Below, piece by piece: positions 24,115 to 32,306 of a stretch of DNA of 64,000 nucleotides. This DNA is from Arthrobacter tumbae (lineage in GTDB: Bacteria > Actinomycetota > Actinomycetes > Actinomycetales > Micrococcaceae). The DNA is taken from assembly GCF_016907495.1 (NCBI RefSeq), contig NZ_JAFBCC010000001.1, positions 2,046,001 to 2,110,000 of the forward strand, in the 5' to 3' direction. The notes below the pieces were generated by a model, which was given only the letters and a program-made list of their open reading frames with translations, was not told the DNA's origin and made no database searches. Both the position numbers and the translations under genes were made by a program. Numbering within the stretch: position 1 is the stretch's first letter; the number at the start of each line of letters is the position of its first letter.

Positions 24115-24864
24115 TTAGATACTCAGGGCCTGTTCCCAAGCGGCATGGTTTTGTTGCACGTAGGCGGAGGCATCTCGCCAGTGCTCGCCGTGTCCGTCTA
24201 CGTACATGGAGGCCCACGGTTGGAATCCTGTTCGGTGGGATTCTTCCAGTAAGTCGTACATGGCTTGTGTCCGCTGGCTCATAGCGTCAGGGAGAGCTCT
24301 GCGTAATTCGATGTCCGCGCCGTAGCCGTCAACGAATGCTTTTAGGTTCACTGCGGCTTCCTCTACTGGCTGCCCTTCAAACATAGAGCTAAATGATTGT
24401 GCGGCGTACGCCAAGTCCCACAGTCGTGTACTTGGGCCGGCTCCGTCCCAATCAATGAAGACCCACCGTTCCCCGACGATGAGGTTCCACGGCGCGAGGT
24501 CGTTATGGCACATCAAATTCGGAGCTTCAGCGGGTAAGGGTAGGTTCCAGTCATCTCTCTGGGGGAGTGGAAACGTTTCGCTTGCGTCGTGGATCTGTCG
24601 GACCATTCGACCAATGCGGAACAGGGCATCAGTGCTGAGGGGCAGATGGTTCAATGCGAGATCACCGGCAACGTATTCGACCACGTGTCGATTGTCGGAG
24701 TCCCGCCCCAAAGGTTTTGGCGCAACTACTCCAGCACCGCGAAGTGACTGTAAATAGCTCTGGACTACCGCGGATTTTCGCTGCCAGGGTTTCCGCACTG
24801 TCTTTCCCACGCGAACAACACTGTCCGAGGTATTGCCGCCGGTTAGCTGTTCTTCGTCATTCAC
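24115..24864 (-). CDS. Aminoglycoside-phosphotransferase-family protein
   Basis: 249 residues from GTG 24864 (reads VNDEEQLTGGNTSDSVV). The kinase-like catalytic loop is MCHNDLAPWNLIV (HxDxxxxN) and the metal-binding motif FIDWDGAGPSTRLWDLAY. The family phosphorylates antibiotics, choline, homoserine or other small molecules; substrate cannot be chosen. It follows the MFS gene by 53 bp on the same strand, a kinase-plus-exporter pair that would fit drug resistance. Upstream in-frame sequence to 25266 lies inside the MFS gene and is not coding. Confidence 0.8.
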   Translation of the reverse strand: MNDEEQLTGGNTSDSVVRVGKTVRKPWQRKSAVVQSYLQSLRGAGVVAPKPLGRDSDNRHVVEYVAGDLALNHLPLSTDALFRIGRMVRQIHDASETFPLPQRDDWNLPLPAEAPNLMCHNDLAPWNLIVGERWVFIDWDGAGPSTRLWDLAYAAQSFSSMFEGQPVEEAAVNLKAFVDGYGADIELRRALPDAMSQRTQAMYDLLEESHRTGFQPWASMYVDGHGEHWRDASAYVQQNHAAWEQALSI

Positions 24865-24917
24865 TCCGCGAAGCCTACTGGGACAGCCGCAAACGATGGT
24901 CAGTGATGGTCCAGTGC

Positions 24918-26243
24918 TCAGTGTGTGAGCGCTTCTTCGTCTGTTAGTTGATCGTTTTCTACGTTTGCGGTTCGAAACTTTGAAAACAGCAGTACCAAGG
25001 CTGAGAGCAACATGATCGCGGCGGCGACCCAGAGGGCGATGGAGGAGTTCGTGAAAGTAGCGATTGCTCCACCTAGGGGTGCGCCCAGGACAATCATCCC
25101 TCGGTTTATCGAGCGCCTGGTGGCGCTCATTCGTGCCATTAGTTTGTCTGGCGTAACAGCCTGCCAGTACCCCATTTCCAGCGGCCCTGCGACACCCATA
25201 GACAGCCAGAAAAGGAACTGCCCTCCTGCCGCGACTGCGAACGCCGCCCAAAGCGCCACAGGCCACTCGGCAGGTGAACCATACGCTTGATCATCGAGAG
25301 GACCGTTAGCCACAGCTACAGCGACCAGAGGAGAGAGGGCAATCAGCGCCAGCGCTACAGGCTGAATCAATTGCGTTATGACGATTGTCTTGCCAGTACC
25401 CCACCACTCTCCGATGCGTATAGAAATGAGAGCTCCGACTACTGAGCCAATTCCTGCACCACTAAGAACCAGGCCCAGTCCTAGCGCACCAAGCCTCAGA
25501 TCATTTAGAACAAGTGCCGGAAGGACCGCGCCCATCATTGCGGAACCGATGAACCATACATGGCTGGACAAGGCCAAAGGTCTCAGTCGGGAGTGACCGT
25601 AGATCCAGCCCAAGCCCTCACCAATCTTGCGGCTTATGGAACCGTCCGTGCGTACGGGTGGCTTGTTCGTCGCCGCGTGTTTCAGGGAGAGCAGGACGGC
25701 CCCGGAAAGGAAGTGGGTTATCGCTCCCAAGAGTAGGGCGAAGGGCGCAGTCACCACTGCGACGAGGCCACCGGCCACGGCGCTCCCTGTGGTTTGAGCG
25801 ACGGTGTCGCTTTGCTGGAGCCGGGCATTGGCTCGCGTGAGCAGGGGCCGGGGAACCAGTTGCGGCAAAAAGGACTGGTAGGCGGCGTCGCTCATTAGCG
25901 CCAGCGCCCCAAAAATGAATATCAGGATCATCACCGTAGGGACGTTGAGGAAACCCAAGGCACCTAGCAAGCACAAGAGGGCCAGTACCAATCCGCGACC
26001 GAAGTCACCGGCTATGAGGACTGTGCGGCGGCGGAAACGATCGACCCAGATTCCCGCGAGTAACCCAAAGAGCAGGTACGGCGCCCATCGTGCAGCGTTG
26101 ACCAATCCTTGGTCCAAAGCGGTGCCGTCTAGGGATACCAGGACAAGAACTGAGAGCGCCACTGTGGTGATGTAGGTGCCGAAGTCTGACACGGTTGAGG
26201 CGGTCCAAAATCGGACAAAAGCTGAGTTCTTACGCAGTTTCAT
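24918..26243 (-). CDS. MFS transporter (MFS_3, macrolide-efflux-like)
   Basis: 441 residues beginning MKLRKNSAFVRFWTASTVSD. The MFS motif A is GLLAGIWVDRFRRRTVLIAG and about 12 hydrophobic helices are seen. The family includes macrolide exporters (Mef-like) and siderophore exporters. It resembles the other MFS gene (18130) only at family level. A structured leader that looks like a group II intron end lies 20-90 bp upstream. It is likely co-transcribed with the phosphotransferase gene. Confidence 0.84.
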   Translation of the reverse strand: MKLRKNSAFVRFWTASTVSDFGTYITTVALSVLVLVSLDGTALDQGLVNAARWAPYLLFGLLAGIWVDRFRRRTVLIAGDFGRGLVLALLCLLGALGFLNVPTVMILIFIFGALALMSDAAYQSFLPQLVPRPLLTRANARLQQSDTVAQTTGSAVAGGLVAVVTAPFALLLGAITHFLSGAVLLSLKHAATNKPPVRTDGSISRKIGEGLGWIYGHSRLRPLALSSHVWFIGSAMMGAVLPALVLNDLRLGALGLGLVLSGAGIGSVVGALISIRIGEWWGTGKTIVITQLIQPVALALIALSPLVAVAVANGPLDDQAYGSPAEWPVALWAAFAVAAGGQFLFWLSMGVAGPLEMGYWQAVTPDKLMARMSATRRSINRGMIVLGAPLGGAIATFTNSSIALWVAAAIMLLSALVLLFSKFRTANVENDQLTDEEALTH

Positions 26244-26262
26244 TGGCTTGTTTGAGTGTCAA

Positions 26263-26330
26263 CCGCCGCCTGCCCGGGGCTGATCCCCGTCCCCCTCTCA
26301 ACCGAGCGTGCAGCTCACGTCCTACCGGTC
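26263..26330 (-). ncRNA. Group II intron domain V/VI-like remnant upstream of MFS gene
   Basis: On the minus strand the sequence runs GACCGGTAGGACGTGAGCTG, CACGCTCGGTTGAGAGGGGG and ACGGGGATCAGCCCCGGGCA. Bacterial group II introns end with a domain V such as GAGCCGxATGxxxGGAAAxx then CACGTxCGGTTCTGAGGGGG, and a domain VI hairpin. The order and spacing match although the domain V helix is imperfect. No intron-encoded reverse transcriptase is present. It may be a relic, or a leader RNA reused in front of the exporter gene. Confidence 0.4.
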
Positions 26331-26534
26331 GTCGTCTCCACATAGAGTACCCAGTCCCAGATTCCTGGCTCGTCTCTATGCGTTAAGACGGGTCCTGACA
26401 CTGCGAGAGGTATGGACTCAGAAGGTGGCTCACGGGGTAAGCGAGTGGTTGAAGTGGTCGCTCGGCCAGAAAGGCAGCTCGCTCAATAACGATCGTTCCA
26501 GCGATTCAGTTGCACTCGAATGGGACTATGGGGG

Positions 26535-27030
26535 CTATACGCGTGGCGGGTTCGTTGGGATCCAGTAGCGGAGGACTGTGCTCTCTTGTGGGGTTTCCTC
26601 AAGGACGCCGCCCTGGCGATCGATGGTCCTCGCTGATGCTGTGTTGTGGGACCGGCATACTGCTAGGACCTGTTCCATCCCCAGCATGTGCGCTTCCTCG
26701 ACTACGCGAGCTACTGCCCAAGTTGCCAGCCCTTGGCCGCGTGCTGACGGGCGTATCCCATAACCGATGTGGCCAGCCTGCGACACAAGCGGGTGGGACT
26801 CGTGCCGCAGTGCGATCCCGCCAAGGACCTTGTCACCGTTGACAATCCACCAGTACGTGCATTGCTTATCGTCGCTAAGCCGTCCTACCCACGAAGCGAA
26901 GCCGGCTTGGGATCCAACTTCGTCGCAAGGCAGCAACCCGAAGCCATCTTCATGTACGCCCGGACCCCATTCGGCGTGTGCTTCAAGCCAGGCAGTGCCA
27001 GCCAGTGTCAGGGGCAGTCAGAACGGCCAT
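26535..27030 (-). pseudogene. GNAT-family acetyltransferase, copy 2, frameshifted
   Basis: A second copy of the 12773-13270 gene. From ATG 27030 it reads MAVLTAPDTGWHCLA and then stops, because GTTGCC of copy 1 is TGCC here (two bases lost at about 26982-26984). The downstream frame resumes SQAGFASWVGRLSDDKQCTY and continues to YWIPTNPPRV with the acetyl-CoA loop YGIRPSARGQGLATWAVARV intact. A start within the remaining frame (TTG at 26936) would lose about 33 residues. Most likely an inactive copy. Confidence 0.78.
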
Positions 27031-27088
27031 AGTGAGATTTTCTCTATGGATAGCAGCCGTGGAACCTCCACGAGCGGTCGAGGGCTAG

Positions 27089-27502
27089 TCATCCAGTTGT
27101 GGGGGAGAGGAATTCGAGCCGGTTTCCGTTGTTGTCCCATAGGTAGAACCGGCGCATTCCGGGGAAGTTGTCGTCCCATTCAGGAGTGTGCCCGTGGGCG
27201 TGCACGCGTTGTGCCAGCGCGTCGATGTCGTGAACGAAGATCCCCGGGTGGGCCTTCTTCTGTGGCCGGAAGTCCACTTCAACGCCGAGATGAATCTCCA
27301 GATTGTCAGCACGGACCCACAGTCCACCCCGGGCCGCTAACACTGGCGGCTTTTGCACCTCTGTGAGGCCCAGAACGCCAACATAGAACTGCCGGCACGC
27401 GTCCTCACCGCCCACCGGCAACGCCAGCTGGACGTGATGGATTCCTAGCCCGAAACCCGTTGCACGAGGCTCGGATACATACGGATCAACGACCTTTGAC
27501 AC
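27089..27502 (-). CDS. VOC-family protein, copy 2
   Basis: 137 residues, a paralog of the 10507-10911 protein. LGIHHVQLALPVGGEDACRQ, KKAHPGIFVHDIDALAQRV and FYLWDNNGNRLEFLSP match nearly residue for residue, while the first 15 residues differ. Metal ligands of the VOC fold are conserved in both. Here it lies 58 bp upstream of the GNAT copy 2 on the same strand, whereas the first-locus copies are 1.9 kb apart with a recombinase and a hydrolase between them. Confidence 0.82.
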   Translation of the reverse strand: MSKVVDPYVSEPRATGFGLGIHHVQLALPVGGEDACRQFYVGVLGLTEVQKPPVLAARGGLWVRADNLEIHLGVEVDFRPQKKAHPGIFVHDIDALAQRVHAHGHTPEWDDNFPGMRRFYLWDNNGNRLEFLSPTTG

Positions 27503-27700
27503 CGAATTCCCCCTAACCAGAATCCACGTTATCCATTCAACTTACCGCCTTGAACAAGCACATCCCGGTGTCGATGGTGGTGACTCGACATAGGTAGGCA
27601 AGCGACCCGACCTTCGAATCAATGGTGAAAACCGGCTGTACTTGGCTGCCGTCCGTCGCCACGCAGTCGAGAGGACCCGGATAGCTAGTAGTCTCTCTTC

Positions 27701-28576
27701 ATGTTTGAGAACGGTAGCCCGGTTAGTACTTCGCCTTCGGCGATGGGGGGTGGGAGGCATCCTGCTCGGCTAATTTTTTCGGCGGCGGGGCGTTCCTGGC
27801 GGGGCGCGCATCGGGGCAATAACGAGGACTCGTACTTGTTTTCGTCCTCTGCTGCTGCCGTTGCCGACGGCGTTGGGGGACACGCTGGCGGTGAGGTGGC
27901 CTCGGCAATGGTGATACAGAACCTCGCCGCAGTCATCCAATCGATGCGTGGTCGCGCGTTGAGCGATGACTATGCCCGTGAATCCATTGCGACCGCGAAC
28001 TACGGTGTCTTCCGCCGGGTACAACACGACGAGTCACTGAGTGGGATGTCAACAACCCTGACGGCGTTATTTTGCGCTGAGGAAGACCTCATACTCGCGC
28101 ATATCGGCGACTCGCGGGCGTACCTGCTACGCGACGGCGATTTCTCTCAGGTCTCCCGCGATGACTCCTTCATACAAGAGCTCATTGATGCGCAGAAGCT
28201 TACCCCCGCCGATTCCGCGAGACACCCCATGCGATCGGTAGTTTTGAAGGTGCTCACCGGCCGAAATGACAGCCCAAATTCATCTGTCACGCTCTCACGC
28301 CATCAACCATGCGAAGGAGACCGGTGGCTTTTAGCCAGCGACGGTCTGACCGATTACGTGCCGGATGAACTAGTGAAAGAAACCGTTGCCGCCGGCCTCG
28401 ATCCGCAGGCCACTGTGGACGCACTGATCGCCCTCTCCGAGCAGTGCGACAGCCGCGACAACATCACGGCCGTCATCTGCGATCTGGTGCAGGGCCCCTC
28501 AAGAGCTGAAGTTGCAGTGGGCGGGGCAGCGCTGGAGATTTATGGTCAGCTCCCGGCTCCGGGCACTCGTTACTGA
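27701..28576 (+). CDS. PP2C-type Ser/Thr protein phosphatase
   Basis: 291 residues with the full set of PP2C metal-binding motifs: GAHRGNNEDSYLF (Asp), AVADGVGGHAGGEVAS (Asp/Gly), ILAHIGDSRAYLLRDG, LLASDGLTDYV and DSRDNITAVICDL. Soluble, without extra domains. Such phosphatases reverse Pkn-type kinases in actinobacteria, but no kinase gene is beside it. The start is ATG 27701; a later ATG gives MGGGRHPARLIFSAAG. It stands alone in the cassette region. Confidence 0.88.
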   Translation: MFENGSPVSTSPSAMGGGRHPARLIFSAAGRSWRGAHRGNNEDSYLFSSSAAAVADGVGGHAGGEVASAMVIQNLAAVIQSMRGRALSDDYARESIATANYGVFRRVQHDESLSGMSTTLTALFCAEEDLILAHIGDSRAYLLRDGDFSQVSRDDSFIQELIDAQKLTPADSARHPMRSVVLKVLTGRNDSPNSSVTLSRHQPCEGDRWLLASDGLTDYVPDELVKETVAAGLDPQATVDALIALSEQCDSRDNITAVICDLVQGPSRAEVAVGGAALEIYGQLPAPGTRY

Positions 28577-28644
28577 ACCTTGAGCAGAGGCGCAACAGAT
28601 CACTGAAGACTGCTGAATCGCTCTGATTTCTGACCTGCCGATGA

Positions 28645-29277
28645 TCAGTGTGGTGCTCGATTGAGGTGGCTTGTGTCGTTGAGGTTGACGATGTGGCGAT
28701 CGTGGGAGAAGTCGTCTTCTCTGAGCCGGGTTATTCCTCCGGGCGTGGTGGAGAACATCGCATACCCTGCGTGATCTATGGGTACCTGGATCCAGGCGGT
28801 GAGGAGGTAGGTGAGGGTTCCGCCGTGGGTAACGATGACTGAGTGGTCAGTCTCAGCCTGCTGCACACGATCGAGTGCCCGGTAGACGCGGGTAGCCCAC
28901 TCACGACGGGTTTCCGTTCCAGGAGTGCCAGGGTGATGGTCCATTCGCTGAGCATCAGTGGAAGGTGCCAGAAAGACTGTGCTCCCGGGTGTAGTTCCCT
29001 CAGCTTCGCCGTAGGATCGCTCTCGCAAATCCTCATCTATGATGGCCTCGACACCGAGCGCCCGCGCGATCGGTGCTGCGGTCTGTCGGGCGCGACGAAG
29101 GTCGGACGTTGCAAGATGCACCGTGGGCCGCTCGGGCAGGAGCTCCACCAGACGTTGGGCGATTCGTTCTGCATCTCGGGTTCCCTGCGCCGTGAGTGAG
29201 GAGTCGTACCAGCCGCCGACTACGTTCTCGGTGATGTGCGTGGCCTCGGGATGAGTAACGATGTAGATCTCGCGCAT
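28645..29277 (-). CDS. Histidine phosphatase family protein with altered RHG motif
   Basis: 210 residues from ATG 29277 (MREIYIVTHPEATHI); longer frames upstream overlap the next gene. The catalytic His motif, usually RHGE, is VTHPEATH here, so Arg is Thr and Gly is Pro. The second half of the active site is present: ATSDLRRARQTAAPIA, DLRERSYGEAEG and VIVTHGGTLTYLL with the second His. The family ranges from phosphoglycerate mutase-like to phosphatase. The Arg loss may lower activity or change substrate. A single-gene unit next to another GNAT. Confidence 0.78.
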   Translation of the reverse strand: MREIYIVTHPEATHITENVVGGWYDSSLTAQGTRDAERIAQRLVELLPERPTVHLATSDLRRARQTAAPIARALGVEAIIDEDLRERSYGEAEGTTPGSTVFLAPSTDAQRMDHHPGTPGTETRREWATRVYRALDRVQQAETDHSVIVTHGGTLTYLLTAWIQVPIDHAGYAMFSTTPGGITRLREDDFSHDRHIVNLNDTSHLNRAPH

Positions 29278-29312
29278 ATATGGACCATAACGGGCGAACT
29301 GTTTCGATGGAC

Positions 29313-29891
29313 TTAGGCGACAGCCTCGTTGATAGCGGCGTGAAGGTGCATGTCGTGCCACCCGTCGTCGTGCCTCATGGCGCTCCGCTTGGTCCCCTCT
29401 TGCGCGAAACCTGATTTGTCGGCGACGCGGCAGGAAGCCTGATTGCGGACTGAGTGGGTGAGTTGGAGGCGTTTGAGGCCGACAATATCGAACGCCCATC
29501 TTCTCAGCGCTGTGACCGCTAGTGGCGCCACGCCGTTACCCCGCGCCGAGGGTAGGACCCAGTAGCCGAGTTCCGCGTCGCCTTCGAAGAGGTTGACCAG
29601 GCTTAGCGACACGCGCCCGACCACTTTTCGTTCGCTTTTGCACACGGCCCAGTTTGCGCCGGTCTCTTTCTGCCATCGGGCCGGCCAGCGGTGGATCCAT
29701 TCCAGGGCTTCGGTTTCGGTCTCGATCACCCGCCGGTTGAAGCGGGCGATCTCCGGATCGGTGTATGCCTCGATCACCGTTGCAACGTCTGCATCAGCCC
29801 AGGGGCGAAGGAGCAGACCGTCGACGGCTAGGGTCGGCTGTTCCGTCTGGTTCAGGGTTCGTGGTGGTAGGTAAGGGCCAAGTGTGGGCAT
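29313..29891 (-). CDS. GNAT-family N-acetyltransferase (RimJ/RimL type)
   Basis: 192 residues. DGLLLRPWADADVATVIEAY is the N-terminal strand and helix, GYWVLPSARGNGVAPLAVTA the acetyl-CoA loop and LKRLQLTHSVRNQASCRVAD then KSGFAQEGTKRSAM the C-terminal part. It starts 9 bp from the end of the DUF402 gene on the same strand, so the two are probably co-transcribed. Confidence 0.85.
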   Translation of the reverse strand: MPTLGPYLPPRTLNQTEQPTLAVDGLLLRPWADADVATVIEAYTDPEIARFNRRVIETETEALEWIHRWPARWQKETGANWAVCKSERKVVGRVSLSLVNLFEGDAELGYWVLPSARGNGVAPLAVTALRRWAFDIVGLKRLQLTHSVRNQASCRVADKSGFAQEGTKRSAMRHDDGWHDMHLHAAINEAVA

Positions 29892-29900
29892 GCGGGTTCC

Positions 29901-30506
29901 TCACGTTTCGTACTGCCATGTCGTTTCGGGCGGTAGGTCTGGGGTTGGCCAGGAAGGGTCGGGCTGGAACTGCTCGTAGCCGGCGTTGAACGGGTAATCC
30001 CGCGCCTGGAAGGCTGCGATGGCTTGCTCGGCTGCGCGGTGAATCCGCTCATGCAGGGAATCATTGATCACGCAGGCTTCCCGGGCGGCAGCCAGTTCGT
30101 CTTTGTCCTTGTATTTGTATTGGGTGCCGGAGGCGACGACGTCGAGGATCAGGTCGGTACTCTCGATGCCGTTCGCTGTTCGGAGGTAGGGCTGCTCGAT
30201 GTTGATGTAGTAGGTGTCTCGTACCCCGGTTTGTGTTTCGAAGAACCACACGGAGTACATGGTGTCCGGTTGAAAGACAGCGAGAATGCCGGAACCTGAC
30301 CAGGTGCGGACGGCCTGGGCTCGTGGGGAGGTGAACCTGGCAGCCCCGTCGATTGTGCGGATGTCGGCACCGCCCTCAAGGACGTGGTGCAGCATCCGGG
30401 TTCCTGGTGCGAGCCACACCACGAGGTTCTCCTCGCCGTCGTCCACCACGGTCACCGGCCGACAATCAATCAGATCCGGGAAATCAGGGTCCTTGTAGGA
30501 CCACAT
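29901..30506 (-). CDS. DUF402-domain protein
   Basis: 201 residues. The DUF402 core is recognisable in WFFETQTGVRDTYYINIEQP, RTANGIESTDLILDVVASG and YKYKDKDELAAA with Asp and Lys residues placed as in known members. Characterised members of this fold hydrolyse nucleoside di- or triphosphates, but the function here is not shown. It is upstream of the GNAT gene with 9 bp between them. Confidence 0.72.
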   Translation of the reverse strand: MWSYKDPDFPDLIDCRPVTVVDDGEENLVVWLAPGTRMLHHVLEGGADIRTIDGAARFTSPRAQAVRTWSGSGILAVFQPDTMYSVWFFETQTGVRDTYYINIEQPYLRTANGIESTDLILDVVASGTQYKYKDKDELAAAREACVINDSLHERIHRAAEQAIAAFQARDYPFNAGYEQFQPDPSWPTPDLPPETTWQYET

Positions 30507-30644
30507 AATGACCTCCCCGCGTTTCCAGCGGGGAGAACGGGGAGGGTGGTGAACAAGCCACTTCTCCTCGAGGAGCTCCTCCTGTATGGATGATCATGTC
30601 CGCTGGTCACAGGTGCTCCGATGTGATCGTGGGTCTGGCCGCGT

Positions 30645-31088
30645 TTATAGCCGGTGAACGAGTAATTCATCCGCCGGCTTGAACCCGGCCCGCTTATAGA
30701 AGTCTATTGAGTCGGTAGTGGTCGACAAGGTGATGCGGGCAACGCCGATAGAACGCGCGTACGAGATTGTCGCCCGAAGTAAGGAGCTACCTATGCCCTC
30801 GTTCCTGTTACCGGGCAGGACGAACGCGTTGCTGAGATACACCCAGCAAGAGGCTTCCTGGCCTGGTTTAGGCATCCGCTGGAACACTTGCAGATTCACC
30901 ATGCCAATGAGTCCACCTTCGTCCTCGGCAACGAATATGGTCCGAGGATTGCTGTGCAACCACTGCTTAAAGGACTCAAGGAATCGCAGCTCAGGTGACA
31001 CACGGTGCTGTGCGTTACTGGCCCACGTAGCACGAAGCGCAGCAACACCATACAAGTCATCTTCACGGTAGCGACGGGTAATTGCCAT
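30645..31088 (-). CDS. GNAT-family N-acetyltransferase
   Basis: 147 residues. AITRRYREDDLYGVAALR is the N-terminal strand, VYLSNAFVLPGNRNEGIGSS and LLRATISYARSIG the acetyl-CoA loop and helix, and FYKRAGFKPADELLV the C-terminal strand. It is a compact single-domain enzyme of unknown substrate and a single-gene unit. Confidence 0.83.
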   Translation of the reverse strand: MAITRRYREDDLYGVAALRATWASNAQHRVSPELRFLESFKQWLHSNPRTIFVAEDEGGLIGMVNLQVFQRMPKPGQEASCWVYLSNAFVLPGNRNEGIGSSLLRATISYARSIGVARITLSTTTDSIDFYKRAGFKPADELLVHRL

Positions 31089-31189
31089 CCGGCCACGCTA
31101 GCGCGGTTCGCCGGGCTGGTCCTTCGAAATAGGATGTGTCGCTGAGATGAGCCAGCCGCCGTTGAACGGCGTGCCATAGGCTGAACGAC

Positions 31190-32155
31190 ATGGAGAACAG
31201 GACAGCAACGGTCTACCGAAACTTCGCCGAGGTCGAAGCTCGGGGAGTGTCTCCCATCTTTTTCGACTGGGCGACGTCGATCGCCGATGATGAGGAGATC
31301 CTCGGCCTGATAGGAACATTGCCTCCTCAAAAGCGCCAGCCCAACCTCGTCTTCGCTGCCGCGCGCCTTCGGGGTGCCCCAGTGGCCAGCTACGCAGATT
31401 TCAGGTCCTGGTTCCTGTCGCACTGGCAACAGGTCGAGCCTGTGGTGCTCGAACGGTCCACCCAGACCAACGAAGCTGGCCGTTGCGCGGTGCTATTGCC
31501 CGTTTTGAGTCAGCTTCAGGGTCCCCTTGCGCTCATTGAAGCAGGCGCTGCAGCGGGCCTGTGTCTTTACCCAGATAAGTACAGTTACCGCTACGACACC
31601 GGTAATGACGTCATCTCACTTGACCCCGTTGAAGGTCCGAGCGCGGTGGAGCTGCCTTGCCGAATCGATGCTGAGAGCGTTCCGGAGAGGTTGCCTGAGG
31701 TCGTGTCGCGAACCGGAGTCGACTTGAACCCACTGGATGTCAGCGATCCTTCCGAGTCCGAGTGGCTCGAAACGCTGGTCTGGCCCGAGCACGACGCCCG
31801 ACGGGCTCGGCTGCGTTCTGCTGCCATGATTACTGCAGCAGAACCCCCGGCGCTCCGGCGTGGAGACCTGATCGACGCTATCCCGGAACTGGTCCGCGCT
31901 GCCCCGCACGGTGCGAGAGTAGCCGTGTTCCACAGCGCTGTGCTCGTCTACCTCCAACCAGAACGGCGTGCCCAGTTCGTCGAGCTTATGCATTCGATGC
32001 CTGACGTGACCTGGATCAGCAATGAGGGCGAGCATGTGTTGCCTGAAATCGCCGAGCAGATCACCGTGCCGATCAACGGGCGCACCATACTCTCGATGAA
32101 TGGTCGCGCCCAGGCGCTCGTGGGTCCTCACGGGCAAAGCTATGAGCGGCTCTAA
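31190..32155 (+). CDS. DUF2332-domain protein
   Basis: 321 residues. The sequence ARGVSPIFFDWATSIADD, LIGTLPPQKRQPNLVFAAAR and GPLALIEAGAAAGLCLYPDKY matches the DUF2332 family of actinobacteria, which has a Rossmann-like EIGAxAG motif similar to methyltransferases. No function is established. The start ATG 31190 is 100 bp from the divergent GNAT start. Confidence 0.78.
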   Translation: MENRTATVYRNFAEVEARGVSPIFFDWATSIADDEEILGLIGTLPPQKRQPNLVFAAARLRGAPVASYADFRSWFLSHWQQVEPVVLERSTQTNEAGRCAVLLPVLSQLQGPLALIEAGAAAGLCLYPDKYSYRYDTGNDVISLDPVEGPSAVELPCRIDAESVPERLPEVVSRTGVDLNPLDVSDPSESEWLETLVWPEHDARRARLRSAAMITAAEPPALRRGDLIDAIPELVRAAPHGARVAVFHSAVLVYLQPERRAQFVELMHSMPDVTWISNEGEHVLPEIAEQITVPINGRTILSMNGRAQALVGPHGQSYERL

Positions 32156-32173
32156 CTTGTTGGAGCCTCGCAT

Positions 32174-32305
32174 GTGTACGGCGATGCGTTGGTGAAAACA
32201 TCTTCCGTGCTGTGGCGCTCAAGGTTCGGCGGATTCTATGTGATGCGCGAAACAGTCGCGGATGTCGATCGCCATCTTGGCCGGCACTTGGACAGCGGGT
32301 TCTGA
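32174..32305 (+). pseudogene. Short remnant after DUF2332 gene
   Basis: A 43-codon frame (GTG start possible at 32174) reads YGDALVKTSSVLWRSRFGGF and continues to DRHLGRHLDSGF before TGA. Codon use looks coding. It may be the C-terminal piece of a lost gene. I cannot name the family. Confidence 0.25.
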
Positions 32306-32306
32306 T

